From: Candidatus Eisenbacteria bacterium
GTDB lineage: Bacteria > Eisenbacteria > RBG-16-71-46 > CAIMUX01 > JAHJDP01
Direction: 5' to 3'
Assembly (NCBI GenBank): GCA_018831195.1
Contig: JAHJDP010000109.1
Span: 16,518-80,517 of the forward strand
Length of the DNA: 64,000 bases
The translations under genes were made by a program, and so were the position numbers. Of this stretch, positions 49,591 to 58,491 are shown in pieces. The notes beneath the pieces are model-generated. The model did no database searches, was not told the origin of the DNA, and worked only from the letters and a program-made list of their open reading frames with translations. Within the stretch, counting starts at the first letter, position 1. Every line of letters starts with the position of its first letter.

Positions 49591-51891
49591 ATGTACCGGT
49601 TCAAACTTGCAGTCCTATTCTTAGTTGTCTTGTCATTCGCGTCCACCGCACAGGCCGCCGATCCAGCCGCATATTACGACCTGGAAGGGAATGCCAATGA
49701 CTCAAGTGGAAATGAAAACCATGGCATAATCCACGGCAATTTAATATTTACGGGAAATATGTGCGGACAACACAATGCAGCAGCTGAGTTCAATGGAACT
49801 GATTCCTACATCCAGGTCTATGACGACCCAGCGCTTCATTTTCAAGAAATCACGCTCAGCGCTTATGTTTATCTGCATAGTCTGGAAGATCCATCCGGTT
49901 TCGATACTTTTATCAACAAAATATTCGGAGATCCTCACGAAATCAGCTATCAAATCGGTGTGTCGACATCCACCGGGAAATTTAATTTTGGTCTAAATCT
50001 AGGAAACACCGGGTATCCTCAAGGGATTGTTGAATCGAATACCATTGCCCAATTGGATACTTGGTATCATGTGGCCGGCACGTATGACGGAACAGAGATT
50101 ATTATCTATATAGATGGTGTGCCGGAGAATTCTCTGCCTTATTCACAACCGATTCCGTACGACGATCGGGATCTGGAGCTGGGTGTCCATGCTGGTTATG
50201 CACATCTATTGGACGGAATTTTGGATGAGGCTCGAATCTATGACCAGGCACTATCCGAAACGGAGATCCTGGATTTGATAATAACCTGCAGCCCCAACCT
50301 CCTGGCCTGTTATTCATTCGATGGTGATGTGACTGATTGCAGCGGCAACGAAAATCATGGCACTGGGTATGGCGGTCTGGTCTATGTGGCAGACTGTGAA
50401 GGTGAGCCGACCTCGGCATTGGAGTTCAATGGGTATGATTCCTATATTTTGGTGCCGGATGATGATATTTTGCATACGCAGGCGATGACATTGAGTGCGG
50501 TTGTGTATCTATACAACCTGGAAGATACCTCTGGCTTTGATACTTTCATAAACAAACTCTATGGAAGCCCGCATGAAATTAGTTACGAATTAGGGGTTTC
50601 TACGGCTACCAACAGATTTACTTTCGGATTAAATCTTGGCAGCACCGGCTATGAACAGGGTATCGTCGAATCATTCACAGAGGCCAAGACCGAGACGTGG
50701 TACCATGTCGTCGGAACATACGACGGTTCGGAACTTCGAATCTATGTCAATGGCATGCTTGAGAACTCCGTTCTATATTCCAGTCCGATCCCCTATGACG
50801 ATGGCGATTTGGAGCTGGGGGTCCATGCCGGATATACTCATTTGGTTGACGGGATCATGGATGATATCCGCATTTATGATCAGCCCCTTTCAGATCAGGA
50901 AATTGTGGAACTGGTCCCGGAATGCATTCCTGAGCTGGTGGCTTGTTATGGCATGAATGGTGATGTGAACGACTGTAGCATTTATCAGAATCACGGTGAA
51001 ATTTATGGTGACCTGATTTTTGGCGACGACTGTGGCGGTCAAGTAATGATGGCCGCTGATTTCAATGGTCTGGATTCTCATATTCAAATCCTGGACCATC
51101 CCATTCTGCATACCCAGGAGCTTACGCTTGTCGCTGCTGTATATCTTCGCAGCCTGGAAGATGCATCCAGCTTTGATACATTCATCAATAAGCTATTTGG
51201 GAGCCCTCATGAAATCAGCTATGAATTGGGAGTTTCTACGGATACGGGCAAATTTACCTTTGGATTAAATTTAGGAAGCACGGGATACGAACAGGGTATT
51301 GTTGAATCGGAGACGGTCGCAGAATTAAATACCTGGTATCATATTGTTGGTACCTATGACGGTTTCGAAATGCGAATCTATGTGAACGGTTGGCTTGAAA
51401 ACGCAATACCCTATTCTAATCCGATCCCCTATGACGACGGTAATTTGGAGATTGGCGTTCATGGCGGTTATGCACATCTAATCGACGGTCTGATGGATGA
51501 TGTCCGGATCTATGACAAGGCGCTGAGCCATCATTTAATTCTGAACATGATGAGCCAGAATCCCTGCTGGATCGATATGATAGCTGATGTTTCTGAAGAA
51601 GAAAATGGCTTGGTTACCGATTCGCCTGGTCTCACTCTTTGGCCCAGCCCTACCTCTGGCCCAGCGACTATTTCCTTCGCTCTCAATAAGGTATCCGAGA
51701 TCGAACTTTCTATATACGATATCGTCGGCCGAAAGGTTCGGGACCTCGTAAACGGAGAACTCCCGGCTGGAAGTCACAATGTTTCATGGGATGGCCGGGC
51801 ACATGATGGCCGGCGCCTATCTCAGGGCATTTACTTCGTTCGTATGCGCTCGGATCAACCCATTGCCACATCGAAAATCGTATTGCGTTGA
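49591..51891 (+). CDS. Secreted protein with three LamG/concanavalin-like repeats and a C-terminal FlgD/T9SS-type sorting domain
   Basis: A signal peptide (~1-22, QAAD) is followed by three near-identical modules of ~212 residues starting at Tyr28, Tyr241 and Tyr453. Each has D-x(n)-SGNENHG-like start, 'AEFNGTDSYIQV' or similar, 'FDTFINK', 'HEISY', 'TGKFTFGLNLGSTGYEQGIV', 'TWYHVVGTYDG' and 'DLELGVHAGY'. This is the LamG/concanavalin A-like glucanase fold that binds glycans or proteins. Residues ~680-766 form the sorting domain ('LWPSPTSGPATISFAL', 'LSIYDIVGRKVRDLV', 'VSWDGRAHDGRRLSQGIYFV', ending 'KIVLR'). It is probably displayed on the surface. High repeat identity suggests recent duplication. 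Confidence 0.85.
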   Translation: MYRFKLAVLFLVVLSFASTAQAADPAAYYDLEGNANDSSGNENHGIIHGNLIFTGNMCGQHNAAAEFNGTDSYIQVYDDPALHFQEITLSAYVYLHSLEDPSGFDTFINKIFGDPHEISYQIGVSTSTGKFNFGLNLGNTGYPQGIVESNTIAQLDTWYHVAGTYDGTEIIIYIDGVPENSLPYSQPIPYDDRDLELGVHAGYAHLLDGILDEARIYDQALSETEILDLIITCSPNLLACYSFDGDVTDCSGNENHGTGYGGLVYVADCEGEPTSALEFNGYDSYILVPDDDILHTQAMTLSAVVYLYNLEDTSGFDTFINKLYGSPHEISYELGVSTATNRFTFGLNLGSTGYEQGIVESFTEAKTETWYHVVGTYDGSELRIYVNGMLENSVLYSSPIPYDDGDLELGVHAGYTHLVDGIMDDIRIYDQPLSDQEIVELVPECIPELVACYGMNGDVNDCSIYQNHGEIYGDLIFGDDCGGQVMMAADFNGLDSHIQILDHPILHTQELTLVAAVYLRSLEDASSFDTFINKLFGSPHEISYELGVSTDTGKFTFGLNLGSTGYEQGIVESETVAELNTWYHIVGTYDGFEMRIYVNGWLENAIPYSNPIPYDDGNLEIGVHGGYAHLIDGLMDDVRIYDKALSHHLILNMMSQNPCWIDMIADVSEEENGLVTDSPGLTLWPSPTSGPATISFALNKVSEIELSIYDIVGRKVRDLVNGELPAGSHNVSWDGRAHDGRRLSQGIYFVRMRSDQPIATSKIVLR
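49672..51558 (+). repeat. Three tandem ~636-bp coding repeats (LamG modules)
   Basis: Units start at about 49672, 50311 and 50947. They encode modules of 213, 212 and ~205 residues with long identical runs in the second half of each unit, such as the stretch from FDTFINK to GVHAGY. The second and third units are the most alike. Such repeats can expand or contract by recombination. Confidence 0.75.
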
Positions 51892-52240
51892 TAACGTCTA
51901 GTTTCTTCCCAGGGCGACCACCTTCTGAAGTGGGAGGTGGTCGCCAAATTCAGTGCCTCCTTTACGGTACATGCGGCAGTTCTATGCGAAATTTTAAGAA
52001 CGTTCCGCACTGCGGAGAGTATCTCGCAACTCCGTGCTCCGGCGAACTAAGAATCGACTCCATCTAAAGATCAGGTTTTCCCGACGATTCACTTGGAACA
52101 CCATCATTTAGATAAGATTATGTTAATGCGCTTTAAGGGGCGCTCTCCAGAGTTCTCCTTTGCATCGCAAGAGGTTGATTGCAATGAACCGCCGCGCAAT
52201 TTACAATGGTCCGAACTGGCCTAAAAAGGGGGGGGATCAA
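51892..52240. other. Intergenic region between LamG and beta-helix genes
   Basis: This 349-bp gap contains the hairpin at 51913-51945 and no supported gene. A 27-codon in-frame extension upstream of the beta-helix gene begins at 52160 but lacks a ribosome site. An AT-rich stretch around 52100-52125 ('TTAGATAAGATTATGTTAATG') may hold the promoter of the next gene. Confidence 0.35.
51913..51945 (+). terminator. Transcription terminator-like hairpin after the LamG gene
   Basis: GGCGACCACCT, an 11-base loop and AGGTGGTCGCC form a perfect 11-base-pair stem 20 bp after the stop at 51891, followed by AAATT. The T-run is weak, so termination may be partial, but the position strongly suggests the end of the transcript. 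Confidence 0.6.
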
Positions 52241-53557
52241 ATGAAACGAATGTTAATCTGCTGTATCGCTCTGCTGCTTGCAGGCGCATCGATGTTCGAA
52301 TCCGCAGACGCACGGGACTGGTATGTCAGTGCCGCAACGGGGAAGGGAAAGGCCGGGACGATAGAGAAACCGGCGAAGGATCTTGGGAACATCATCAGCC
52401 TCCTCGCGGACGGGGATCGGATCTTCATCGCAGAGGGGACCTACCCGGGGCGCGGAGAGAATGGCCACGACGGAATCACCGTTCCCGTGGAAATCTATGG
52501 TGGTTGGGACGCGAACTTCAAGCAGCGCGACCCGTGGGGTGCGCACAGGACGATCCTATCGGGTAGCAACAAATCGGCCAACTGGGACGGCGGTTACCGG
52601 TTGTCGATCGACCTTTCCAAATGGAGGAAGAACGCGGAGCACCGGATCGTGGTCGACGGGATCATCGTGGATAACGGCGATCGGAACCGGTATGCGACCG
52701 AGGCTCAGAACAAGATCATCCGATCGGCCAATCCGAAGAACGGCGAGATGCCGACTCCCGAGAGCGGTGGCATCTCCGTGGCTCCATGGAAACTCGGCGA
52801 TGCCGTGATTCGCAACTGTATCGTCATGAATACCGCACCCACCGACGGCGCATTTTCCATCTGGGGTCATCAATCAAGCGAGATGGTGATCGAGAACAAC
52901 CTCGCCATCAACAACACCGGCAACGGATTCTCACTGCACACATCCTGGCATCCGAGGGAGGGGCAGGATATTCCGATTTTCACATTCAAGAACAACACCT
53001 CCCTCTTCAACGAGAAGCATGACGCGATGGCGACATATGGTGGAGCGGCCCTCAAACTCGAATCTGATACGCAGGTCACAGCGACTGACTGCGTTTTCGC
53101 GTTCAATGATTACTACGGGGTCGACAACGCGAAGCGCGCGCAGGGAGTGATCCTGAGTGCGAACGCCTTCGCGGGGAACTTGAGGGCGGATTATCTCGAG
53201 TTTGACACCAAGATGAACCTCGATGTCCTCGAAGACGAGGCGGAGAACCTGGATGAGGCAGAGGAGAATGTTGCCGCGGAATTCCAGATCCCGATTCCAG
53301 CGGATTGGACGGCGAAGTATGCCGCCCGCGTGGTGATCGACCGCAATGCGGCCGAGGCGGATGTGCAGGCGATCGGTGGCTGGGAGAACTCGGTGCGTTC
53401 GATCCTCGGACTCAACCTGCAAGGGACCGATTTGAAGATCGACACGGACGTTTGGCTGCCGAGGCTCGGTTTGGAGGATGGGATCAAGGCGGGATCATCG
53501 AAGTACGCCACTCTCTATGGGTGCCAGAATCCCGGTGTGAGCGGGCCGATCGATTAA
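52241..53557 (+). CDS. Secreted right-handed beta-helix protein (pectate-lyase/NosD-like fold)
   Basis: ATG at 52241 follows a G-rich ribosome site (AAAAAGGGGGGGGATCAA). A signal peptide covers ~1-24 (ESADA). The N-terminal 'DWYVSAATGKGKAGTIEKPAKD' and 'IFIAEGTYPG' are typical of proteins with parallel beta-helix repeats, in which DUF1565/beta-helix entry motifs precede stacked strands ('VIRNCIVMN', 'VIENNLAINNTGNGFSLH', 'FTFKNNTSLFN'). The C-terminal ~110 residues lack this pattern. Such proteins bind or cleave polysaccharides; no catalytic residues are certain. Unlike its neighbour, it has no sorting domain. Base composition is clearly GC-richer than the kinase/sigma region before it. Confidence 0.7.
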   Translation: MKRMLICCIALLLAGASMFESADARDWYVSAATGKGKAGTIEKPAKDLGNIISLLADGDRIFIAEGTYPGRGENGHDGITVPVEIYGGWDANFKQRDPWGAHRTILSGSNKSANWDGGYRLSIDLSKWRKNAEHRIVVDGIIVDNGDRNRYATEAQNKIIRSANPKNGEMPTPESGGISVAPWKLGDAVIRNCIVMNTAPTDGAFSIWGHQSSEMVIENNLAINNTGNGFSLHTSWHPREGQDIPIFTFKNNTSLFNEKHDAMATYGGAALKLESDTQVTATDCVFAFNDYYGVDNAKRAQGVILSANAFAGNLRADYLEFDTKMNLDVLEDEAENLDEAEENVAAEFQIPIPADWTAKYAARVVIDRNAAEADVQAIGGWENSVRSILGLNLQGTDLKIDTDVWLPRLGLEDGIKAGSSKYATLYGCQNPGVSGPID

Positions 53558-53589
53558 TAGGCGATTAGAGCCTGTCCACAATCTAAGGT

Positions 53590-53629
53590 CGGTTATGCTG
53601 CGCCTAGAAAATCTCGCGCAGCATAACCG
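53590..53629. promoter_or_regulatory. Perfect 14-bp inverted repeat with 12-base spacer
   Basis: CGGTTATGCTGCGC at 53590-53603 is the exact reverse complement of GCGCAGCATAACCG at 53616-53629; the loop contains a further AGA/TCT pairing. It lies in the 100-bp gap between the beta-helix gene and the nuclease-helicase gene. No T-run flanks it on either strand. It may be a bidirectional terminator-like hairpin, an operator for the following operon or a mobile-element end. Confidence 0.55.
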
Positions 53630-53659
53630 GAATGTGACCAGTGAGCGACAGATTGCCCT

Positions 53660-56600
53660 ATGAAAAATCATGGCACATCCATCCAATTCTCACCAACCGA
53701 CCTGACAAACTATCTCCAAAACCCGTATATCACATGGATGGATCGCCTCTACTTGGAGCACCCCGACAAGGCCACCCCCGACGAGCAAACCGGCGATCAA
53801 GAGCTCATCCAGAAGAAGGGCATCGAGCACGAGCACGATTTTCTCGACCAACTCAAGGCCAAACACAAAAACCAACTCACCGAAATTCCGGCCACCAATG
53901 ATCGCTTCAAACTCACAAGCGAGGCAATGCAGAAGGGCAGCAAGGCCATCTATCAAGCCGCCCTAACCCACAAAAACTTCACTGGATATGCCGATTTCCT
54001 CATAAAGACTGACAAGCCATCAAAGCTCGGCAATTACAGCTACGAAATATGGGACACGAAGCTCTCGCTGCAGACAAAACCCTATTTCCTCGTCCAGCTC
54101 TGCTGTCTCGCCGAGATGCTGGAAGCAGTACAGGGCGCCAGGCCAAACGACATAAGAATCGTCCTCGGCGACGGCACCCAGAGATCTTTTCGGACCGATG
54201 ATTTCTTCTACTACTATCTCTTCCTCAAGCGCGGATTCATGGAGCAACAAGACAACTTCAACCCGCACGATCCCCAAAACCCACCCGAGCCCCTCGGCGA
54301 GGGCAAAAACGGCCGTTGGGAAAGCACAGCCGTAGAATGGCTCCTAAAAAACGACCACTTGAGCCTCGTGGCCGGCATCACAACCCTCCAGATCGAGCGG
54401 CTCAAGAACGCCAAGATCACGACCGTTGCGCAGCTCGCCAAAGCGCACAAAAAGAAAATCCCCAAGATGCGGGCGGAAACGCAGGAAAAGTTATGCGAGC
54501 AGGCGCGGCTCCAAACCCTCTCAAAAACCAAAGGCCAGCCGCAGTACGAGGTGATCCCACCGGATCCAGAAAATCCCGCCCGCGGATTGGCCGGTCTTCC
54601 CCCGGCCTCCAAAAACGATGTGACCTTCGATATCGAAGGATACCCACTCGCTCAATTCCAGGGCCAGGCGCAAGGCCAGGCCCAAAACGGGCTCGAGTAT
54701 CTCCTCGGCGCCGTGACCCTCAAAAATACTCCCAAAACCAGCAAGCTCGAATACCACGATTGGTGGGCGCATGACGCGCGCCACGAGAAAAAGTCGTTCG
54801 AGGCGTTCATCGACTGGGTCTACGCCCGGTGGAACAAAGATCCCGCGATGCACATCTACCACTACGCCAACTACGAAGTGAACGCGATGAAGCGGCTCAT
54901 GACGAAGTATGCGACGCGCGAGGATGAAGTCGACACGCTCCTTCGCGCCGACGTCTTCGTCGACCTCTACAAGATTGTACAACAAGGTGTCCGGATGGGG
55001 CTCCCGAGCTATTCGCTCAAAAAGGTCGAGCAATTCTACCTGGACGGCCGGGAAGCGGAGGTCGCGACGGCCGGCGATTCGATCCTCTTCTACGAGCAGT
55101 GGCTCGAAGCGCAGGACGGCCCCACATGGGAAACGTCCAAAATCCTCAACGAGATCCGCAACTATAACAAAGAGGATTGTGAATCCACGCACAAGCTCAC
55201 CGAATGGCTGCGCGGCCTGCAAAAGAAAGGGCGGATTGGTTATATCCCGGACGCCGGGGCGGCCGCGCCCACGGACGCGATGCGGGAACCGACCGAGCGG
55301 GAGATCCTGAGCCAGGAGCTATTGGATTCGATCCCGGAGGGCGCCTCCACAGAGGCTTCCAGCGGCGCTTCCACGACGTCCGCATCAAAGACGGACGACC
55401 AGTGGCGCATCCGCGAGCTGCTGGCCTGGCTCGTCACCTTCCACCGCCGTGAGCAAAAACCGATGTGGTGGGAGTATTACAACCGTCACCAGATGACGGA
55501 TGAAGAATTGTGGGATGACTTGGGATGCCTTGCCGGGCTCAGACGAACACGAATAGCGGCAGTGGCTGTCAAGCGATCCACGGGATTTGAATATCGTTTT
55601 GACCCTGACCAAGATACGAAGATCACTGTTGGGACATTCTGTACCATTGCCGGGCATCGAGGATGGAAGGTTAGGATCGGGCAACTCGACATGGATAGCG
55701 GACGGGTGTTGCTCATTGCTGGTCCCAAGGCACTTAAGGAGTTTGAGGAAATCGGCGGCTTACCACCGGCCCAGCTCAGCCTTGTTCCCGATGATCAAGT
55801 GGGGACTGAATCGATCGAATCCTCAATCGAACGAGTTGTCAGGGAGTATCTGGAATCCGGCACACTCCCATCCGCCCTTGATGATTTTCTGCACCGCCGC
55901 CGTCCGCGAATTCGCAAACGGTTGCGGGGACCGATCATCCGCAAAGGCGAAGATATCCTCGCGGGGACGCTTGATGCCGCGCTGAACATGCAGAGCACGA
56001 CCCTGTGCATCCAGGGTCCTCCCGGATCGGGTAAGACCCACACGGCGGCCCACGTTATCCTCGGGCTGCTGCAGGCGGGAAAGCGCGTTGGGATCAGCGC
56101 CAACAGCCACAAGTCCATTTGCAATCTGATGGAAAAGGTCGCGAAGTTTGCCCGCGATGAGGGGTTCGGCCTATCCGCCGCGAAAGTGGGAGGGGACCCG
56201 GACGATCCGCTCTATGAGAAAACCGGCATTCAATTTGCAGGAAGTGCAAAAGATGCCATCGGGAGGTTCGACCTGATCGGCGGGACGGCCTGGGCTTTTG
56301 TTATACCCGAGGCCGTTGACAAGTTTGATTATCTATTCATCGATGAAGCCGGACAGGTGTGCATCGCCAACCTTGCGGGAATGATCCCGAGCACCCGGAA
56401 TGTTGTTCTGCTCGGGGATCAAATGCAGCTCGGCCAGCCGACCCGCGGCGCCCATCCGGGGGAAAGCGGATTGTCGACGCTCGAATATCTTCTGCAAGAT
56501 CACGCAACGATTCCGGATGACCTGGGAATCTTTCTCGGGACAACCTGGCGGCTGCATCCCGCGCTGTGCGTCTTTATTTCTGAGGCGGTCTATGAGGGCA

Positions 56601-57166
56601 GGCTTCAGCCCGAGAAGCACACGGCAGCCAGAAGGATCTTGATCGGGGGATCGAAACGCTCTTCACCCATCACCCGTGATGCCGGACTTCTCTTTATTCC
56701 GATCGAGCACGCCGGAAATGTTCAGGGGAGTGATGAGGAGGTTGAAGCAATCGGCCAGCTCGTGAATGACCTTCTGAAACTGGAACACACAGACAAGAAA
56801 GGGAAAAATGCCGGCCGGCTGACCCTGGAGCATATCCTGATCGTCGCCCCCTACAACATGCAGATCCGAAAGCTGAAGCAGGCTCTCAGACCCGGGGCGC
56901 GTATTGGGACCATTGACAAGTTCCAAGGTCAGGAGGCTCCCGTCGTTATTGTCTCGATGTGCGCCAGCGCAGGCGACACTTCCCCTCGCGGCATTGATTT
57001 TCTCTTTAACAAGAACCGGCTAAATGTAGCCATTTCGCGGGCTAAGAGTCTCGCTATAATTGTTGGTCATCCGAGGCTGACGGAGACGCTCTGCGGTTCG
57101 ATACGGGAGATGGAACTGGTGAATCTTTATTGCCGCGTGGTGGAGGAGGGGGTGTTCCGCAGATAA
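53660..57166 (+). CDS. TM0106-type RecB-like nuclease - DEDD exonuclease - UPF1-like helicase fusion
   Basis: Three functional parts are visible. The N-terminal RecB/Cas4-like nuclease domain (~10-200) has Asp112 in 'TGYADFLIK' and Asp132-x-Lys134 in 'YEIWDTKLS'; the iron-sulfur cysteine usual near residue 22 is missing. A YprB-like ribonuclease H-fold/DEDD exonuclease (~320-560) begins with 'VTFDIEGYP' (Asp324, Glu326) and contains 'IYHYANYEVNAMKRL' and 'NYNKEDCESTHKL'. The C-terminal SF1B helicase has Walker A GPPGSGKT at 786-793, 'FIDEAGQ' (Asp895-Glu896), 'LLGDQMQLGQP', 'TIDKFQGQEAPVVIVS' and 'LNVAISRAK'. It should degrade and unwind nucleic acid. Genes of this type occur in defence and repair contexts. 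A nuclease-like gene follows after 25 bp. Confidence 0.87.
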   Translation: MKNHGTSIQFSPTDLTNYLQNPYITWMDRLYLEHPDKATPDEQTGDQELIQKKGIEHEHDFLDQLKAKHKNQLTEIPATNDRFKLTSEAMQKGSKAIYQAALTHKNFTGYADFLIKTDKPSKLGNYSYEIWDTKLSLQTKPYFLVQLCCLAEMLEAVQGARPNDIRIVLGDGTQRSFRTDDFFYYYLFLKRGFMEQQDNFNPHDPQNPPEPLGEGKNGRWESTAVEWLLKNDHLSLVAGITTLQIERLKNAKITTVAQLAKAHKKKIPKMRAETQEKLCEQARLQTLSKTKGQPQYEVIPPDPENPARGLAGLPPASKNDVTFDIEGYPLAQFQGQAQGQAQNGLEYLLGAVTLKNTPKTSKLEYHDWWAHDARHEKKSFEAFIDWVYARWNKDPAMHIYHYANYEVNAMKRLMTKYATREDEVDTLLRADVFVDLYKIVQQGVRMGLPSYSLKKVEQFYLDGREAEVATAGDSILFYEQWLEAQDGPTWETSKILNEIRNYNKEDCESTHKLTEWLRGLQKKGRIGYIPDAGAAAPTDAMREPTEREILSQELLDSIPEGASTEASSGASTTSASKTDDQWRIRELLAWLVTFHRREQKPMWWEYYNRHQMTDEELWDDLGCLAGLRRTRIAAVAVKRSTGFEYRFDPDQDTKITVGTFCTIAGHRGWKVRIGQLDMDSGRVLLIAGPKALKEFEEIGGLPPAQLSLVPDDQVGTESIESSIERVVREYLESGTLPSALDDFLHRRRPRIRKRLRGPIIRKGEDILAGTLDAALNMQSTTLCIQGPPGSGKTHTAAHVILGLLQAGKRVGISANSHKSICNLMEKVAKFARDEGFGLSAAKVGGDPDDPLYEKTGIQFAGSAKDAIGRFDLIGGTAWAFVIPEAVDKFDYLFIDEAGQVCIANLAGMIPSTRNVVLLGDQMQLGQPTRGAHPGESGLSTLEYLLQDHATIPDDLGIFLGTTWRLHPALCVFISEAVYEGRLQPEKHTAARRILIGGSKRSSPITRDAGLLFIPIEHAGNVQGSDEEVEAIGQLVNDLLKLEHTDKKGKNAGRLTLEHILIVAPYNMQIRKLKQALRPGARIGTIDKFQGQEAPVVIVSMCASAGDTSPRGIDFLFNKNRLNVAISRAKSLAIIVGHPRLTETLCGSIREMELVNLYCRVVEEGVFRR

Positions 57167-57191
57167 GTTACTTTGAATATTTAGAGGTTCA

Positions 57192-58421
57192 ATGAAAAGT
57201 GTGATCTCCAATACAGCATCACTGGCTGGCACCGTCAGTTTTGATCTTCTTGGCTCTGAATTAGGTGGGGATGTCGAATCTGCTCTCCAAGCCGCACTGG
57301 AGGCCGGAGTCGTCTTCCCCCAAAATAACAACCCGCTATCTATTTTTCGTGAAGCTCTGGCCACCTCCATCCGGGCCATTGAGAAGCACAACCGTGGTCC
57401 GCTATTCCAAGAATTCCTGCTGAAAGGTCCCTACGAGGAGACTGGGCCCATTCCGCCGGACTTGATCGGTGAGCGTCTCTCCGACACCGAGGTTGCCTCG
57501 GTCATCACCTTCATCTATTCGTATATGGTCAACTGCTTCAAAGGTGCGATCACGGAGTTACTTGCTGCGAAGGCCTGCATGCATCTGTTTCAGCAGCTTC
57601 GGCGGGAGAAAAAACTCCCCGCAAAGGCCAGGCTTTATGCGGGAGATGTCGTGGGTGTGCATCGTCCAAAGGGAAGGGGCATTCTCAAAGGCGCCGACTT
57701 GTACATTATGATTAAAGATCCCAGCGCTAATACAGTTTCAGACATTGTGGTCGCCGGCGTGGTGGAGGTTAAGTCGTACTTTCAATCGGCACACCGCCTG
57801 CGAGAACAAATAGATCAGCATCTCAGACGGTCCAAGCATGGTTTACGGGTAAACGGGAAGGATTATTTCAACGGGCATGTTCACGTGGGGTTCGGGTCCA
57901 GACAAAAAGTCTTGCGGATTACGGTGCTACCGAGTGACTGGCGTCTACCGCGAGAATTTCGGTATGAGACCTCCTCGCGCGGAAGCCTGCTTCACGTCGA
58001 TCCAGGCATGCCGAATCGAAACGACGATAAAATTATAATGACCGGGGACGACGAATGGCGGATCACCCTGCGATGGTCGAAGGAAGCGCTCGCCCAGGCT
58101 GCATACGAGATGACATTTTGGTACATGGGAAAGGTTGGAGAGGCAATCTATTCGCGGGAGAGGCCGAAGGGATGGAAAGTCATGTCCGCGAATGAAGCCG
58201 GAAGGAATGCGGCAAAGATGATGCTCTACTATGCCATTCTGCGTTGCCGTACGCCCCGGGAGAACCAGCGAGCCATAGCCCTCTACAACACCTACGGTTT
58301 CGGTTATGCTCTTGGAATGAATTATAGGAACGCAAAGGGAAGACGCGAGATATTGTGGACGGAGGACTTGTATGAGATTATCTCTGCGGGAAAGACCAAT
58401 AGTGGGTGCAGTTTGAGTTGA
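57192..58421 (+). CDS. Predicted PD-(D/E)XK nuclease of unknown family
   Basis: The 409-aa protein has no named family that I recognise, but carries a nuclease-like pattern: Glu122 in 'KGAITELLAAKA', then Asp169 in 'LKGADLYIMIKD' and Glu192-x-Lys194 in 'VAGVVEVKSY', with predicted strands around them. That is the E-D-ExK layout of restriction-endonuclease-like enzymes. The C-terminal ~150 residues add a helical region with 'WRITLRWSKEALAQAAYEMT'. It is preceded by GAGG near its ATG, 25 bp after the nuclease-helicase gene, so they form an operon and probably act together on foreign or damaged DNA. That role is inference. Confidence 0.65.
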   Translation: MKSVISNTASLAGTVSFDLLGSELGGDVESALQAALEAGVVFPQNNNPLSIFREALATSIRAIEKHNRGPLFQEFLLKGPYEETGPIPPDLIGERLSDTEVASVITFIYSYMVNCFKGAITELLAAKACMHLFQQLRREKKLPAKARLYAGDVVGVHRPKGRGILKGADLYIMIKDPSANTVSDIVVAGVVEVKSYFQSAHRLREQIDQHLRRSKHGLRVNGKDYFNGHVHVGFGSRQKVLRITVLPSDWRLPREFRYETSSRGSLLHVDPGMPNRNDDKIIMTGDDEWRITLRWSKEALAQAAYEMTFWYMGKVGEAIYSRERPKGWKVMSANEAGRNAAKMMLYYAILRCRTPRENQRAIALYNTYGFGYALGMNYRNAKGRREILWTEDLYEIISAGKTNSGCSLS

Positions 58422-58491
58422 ATTCGCGTGGAAAGCCACACTGCTTCTCAGGGATGGATTATTGAACATGACAAAACCGGGAAGACCCACA

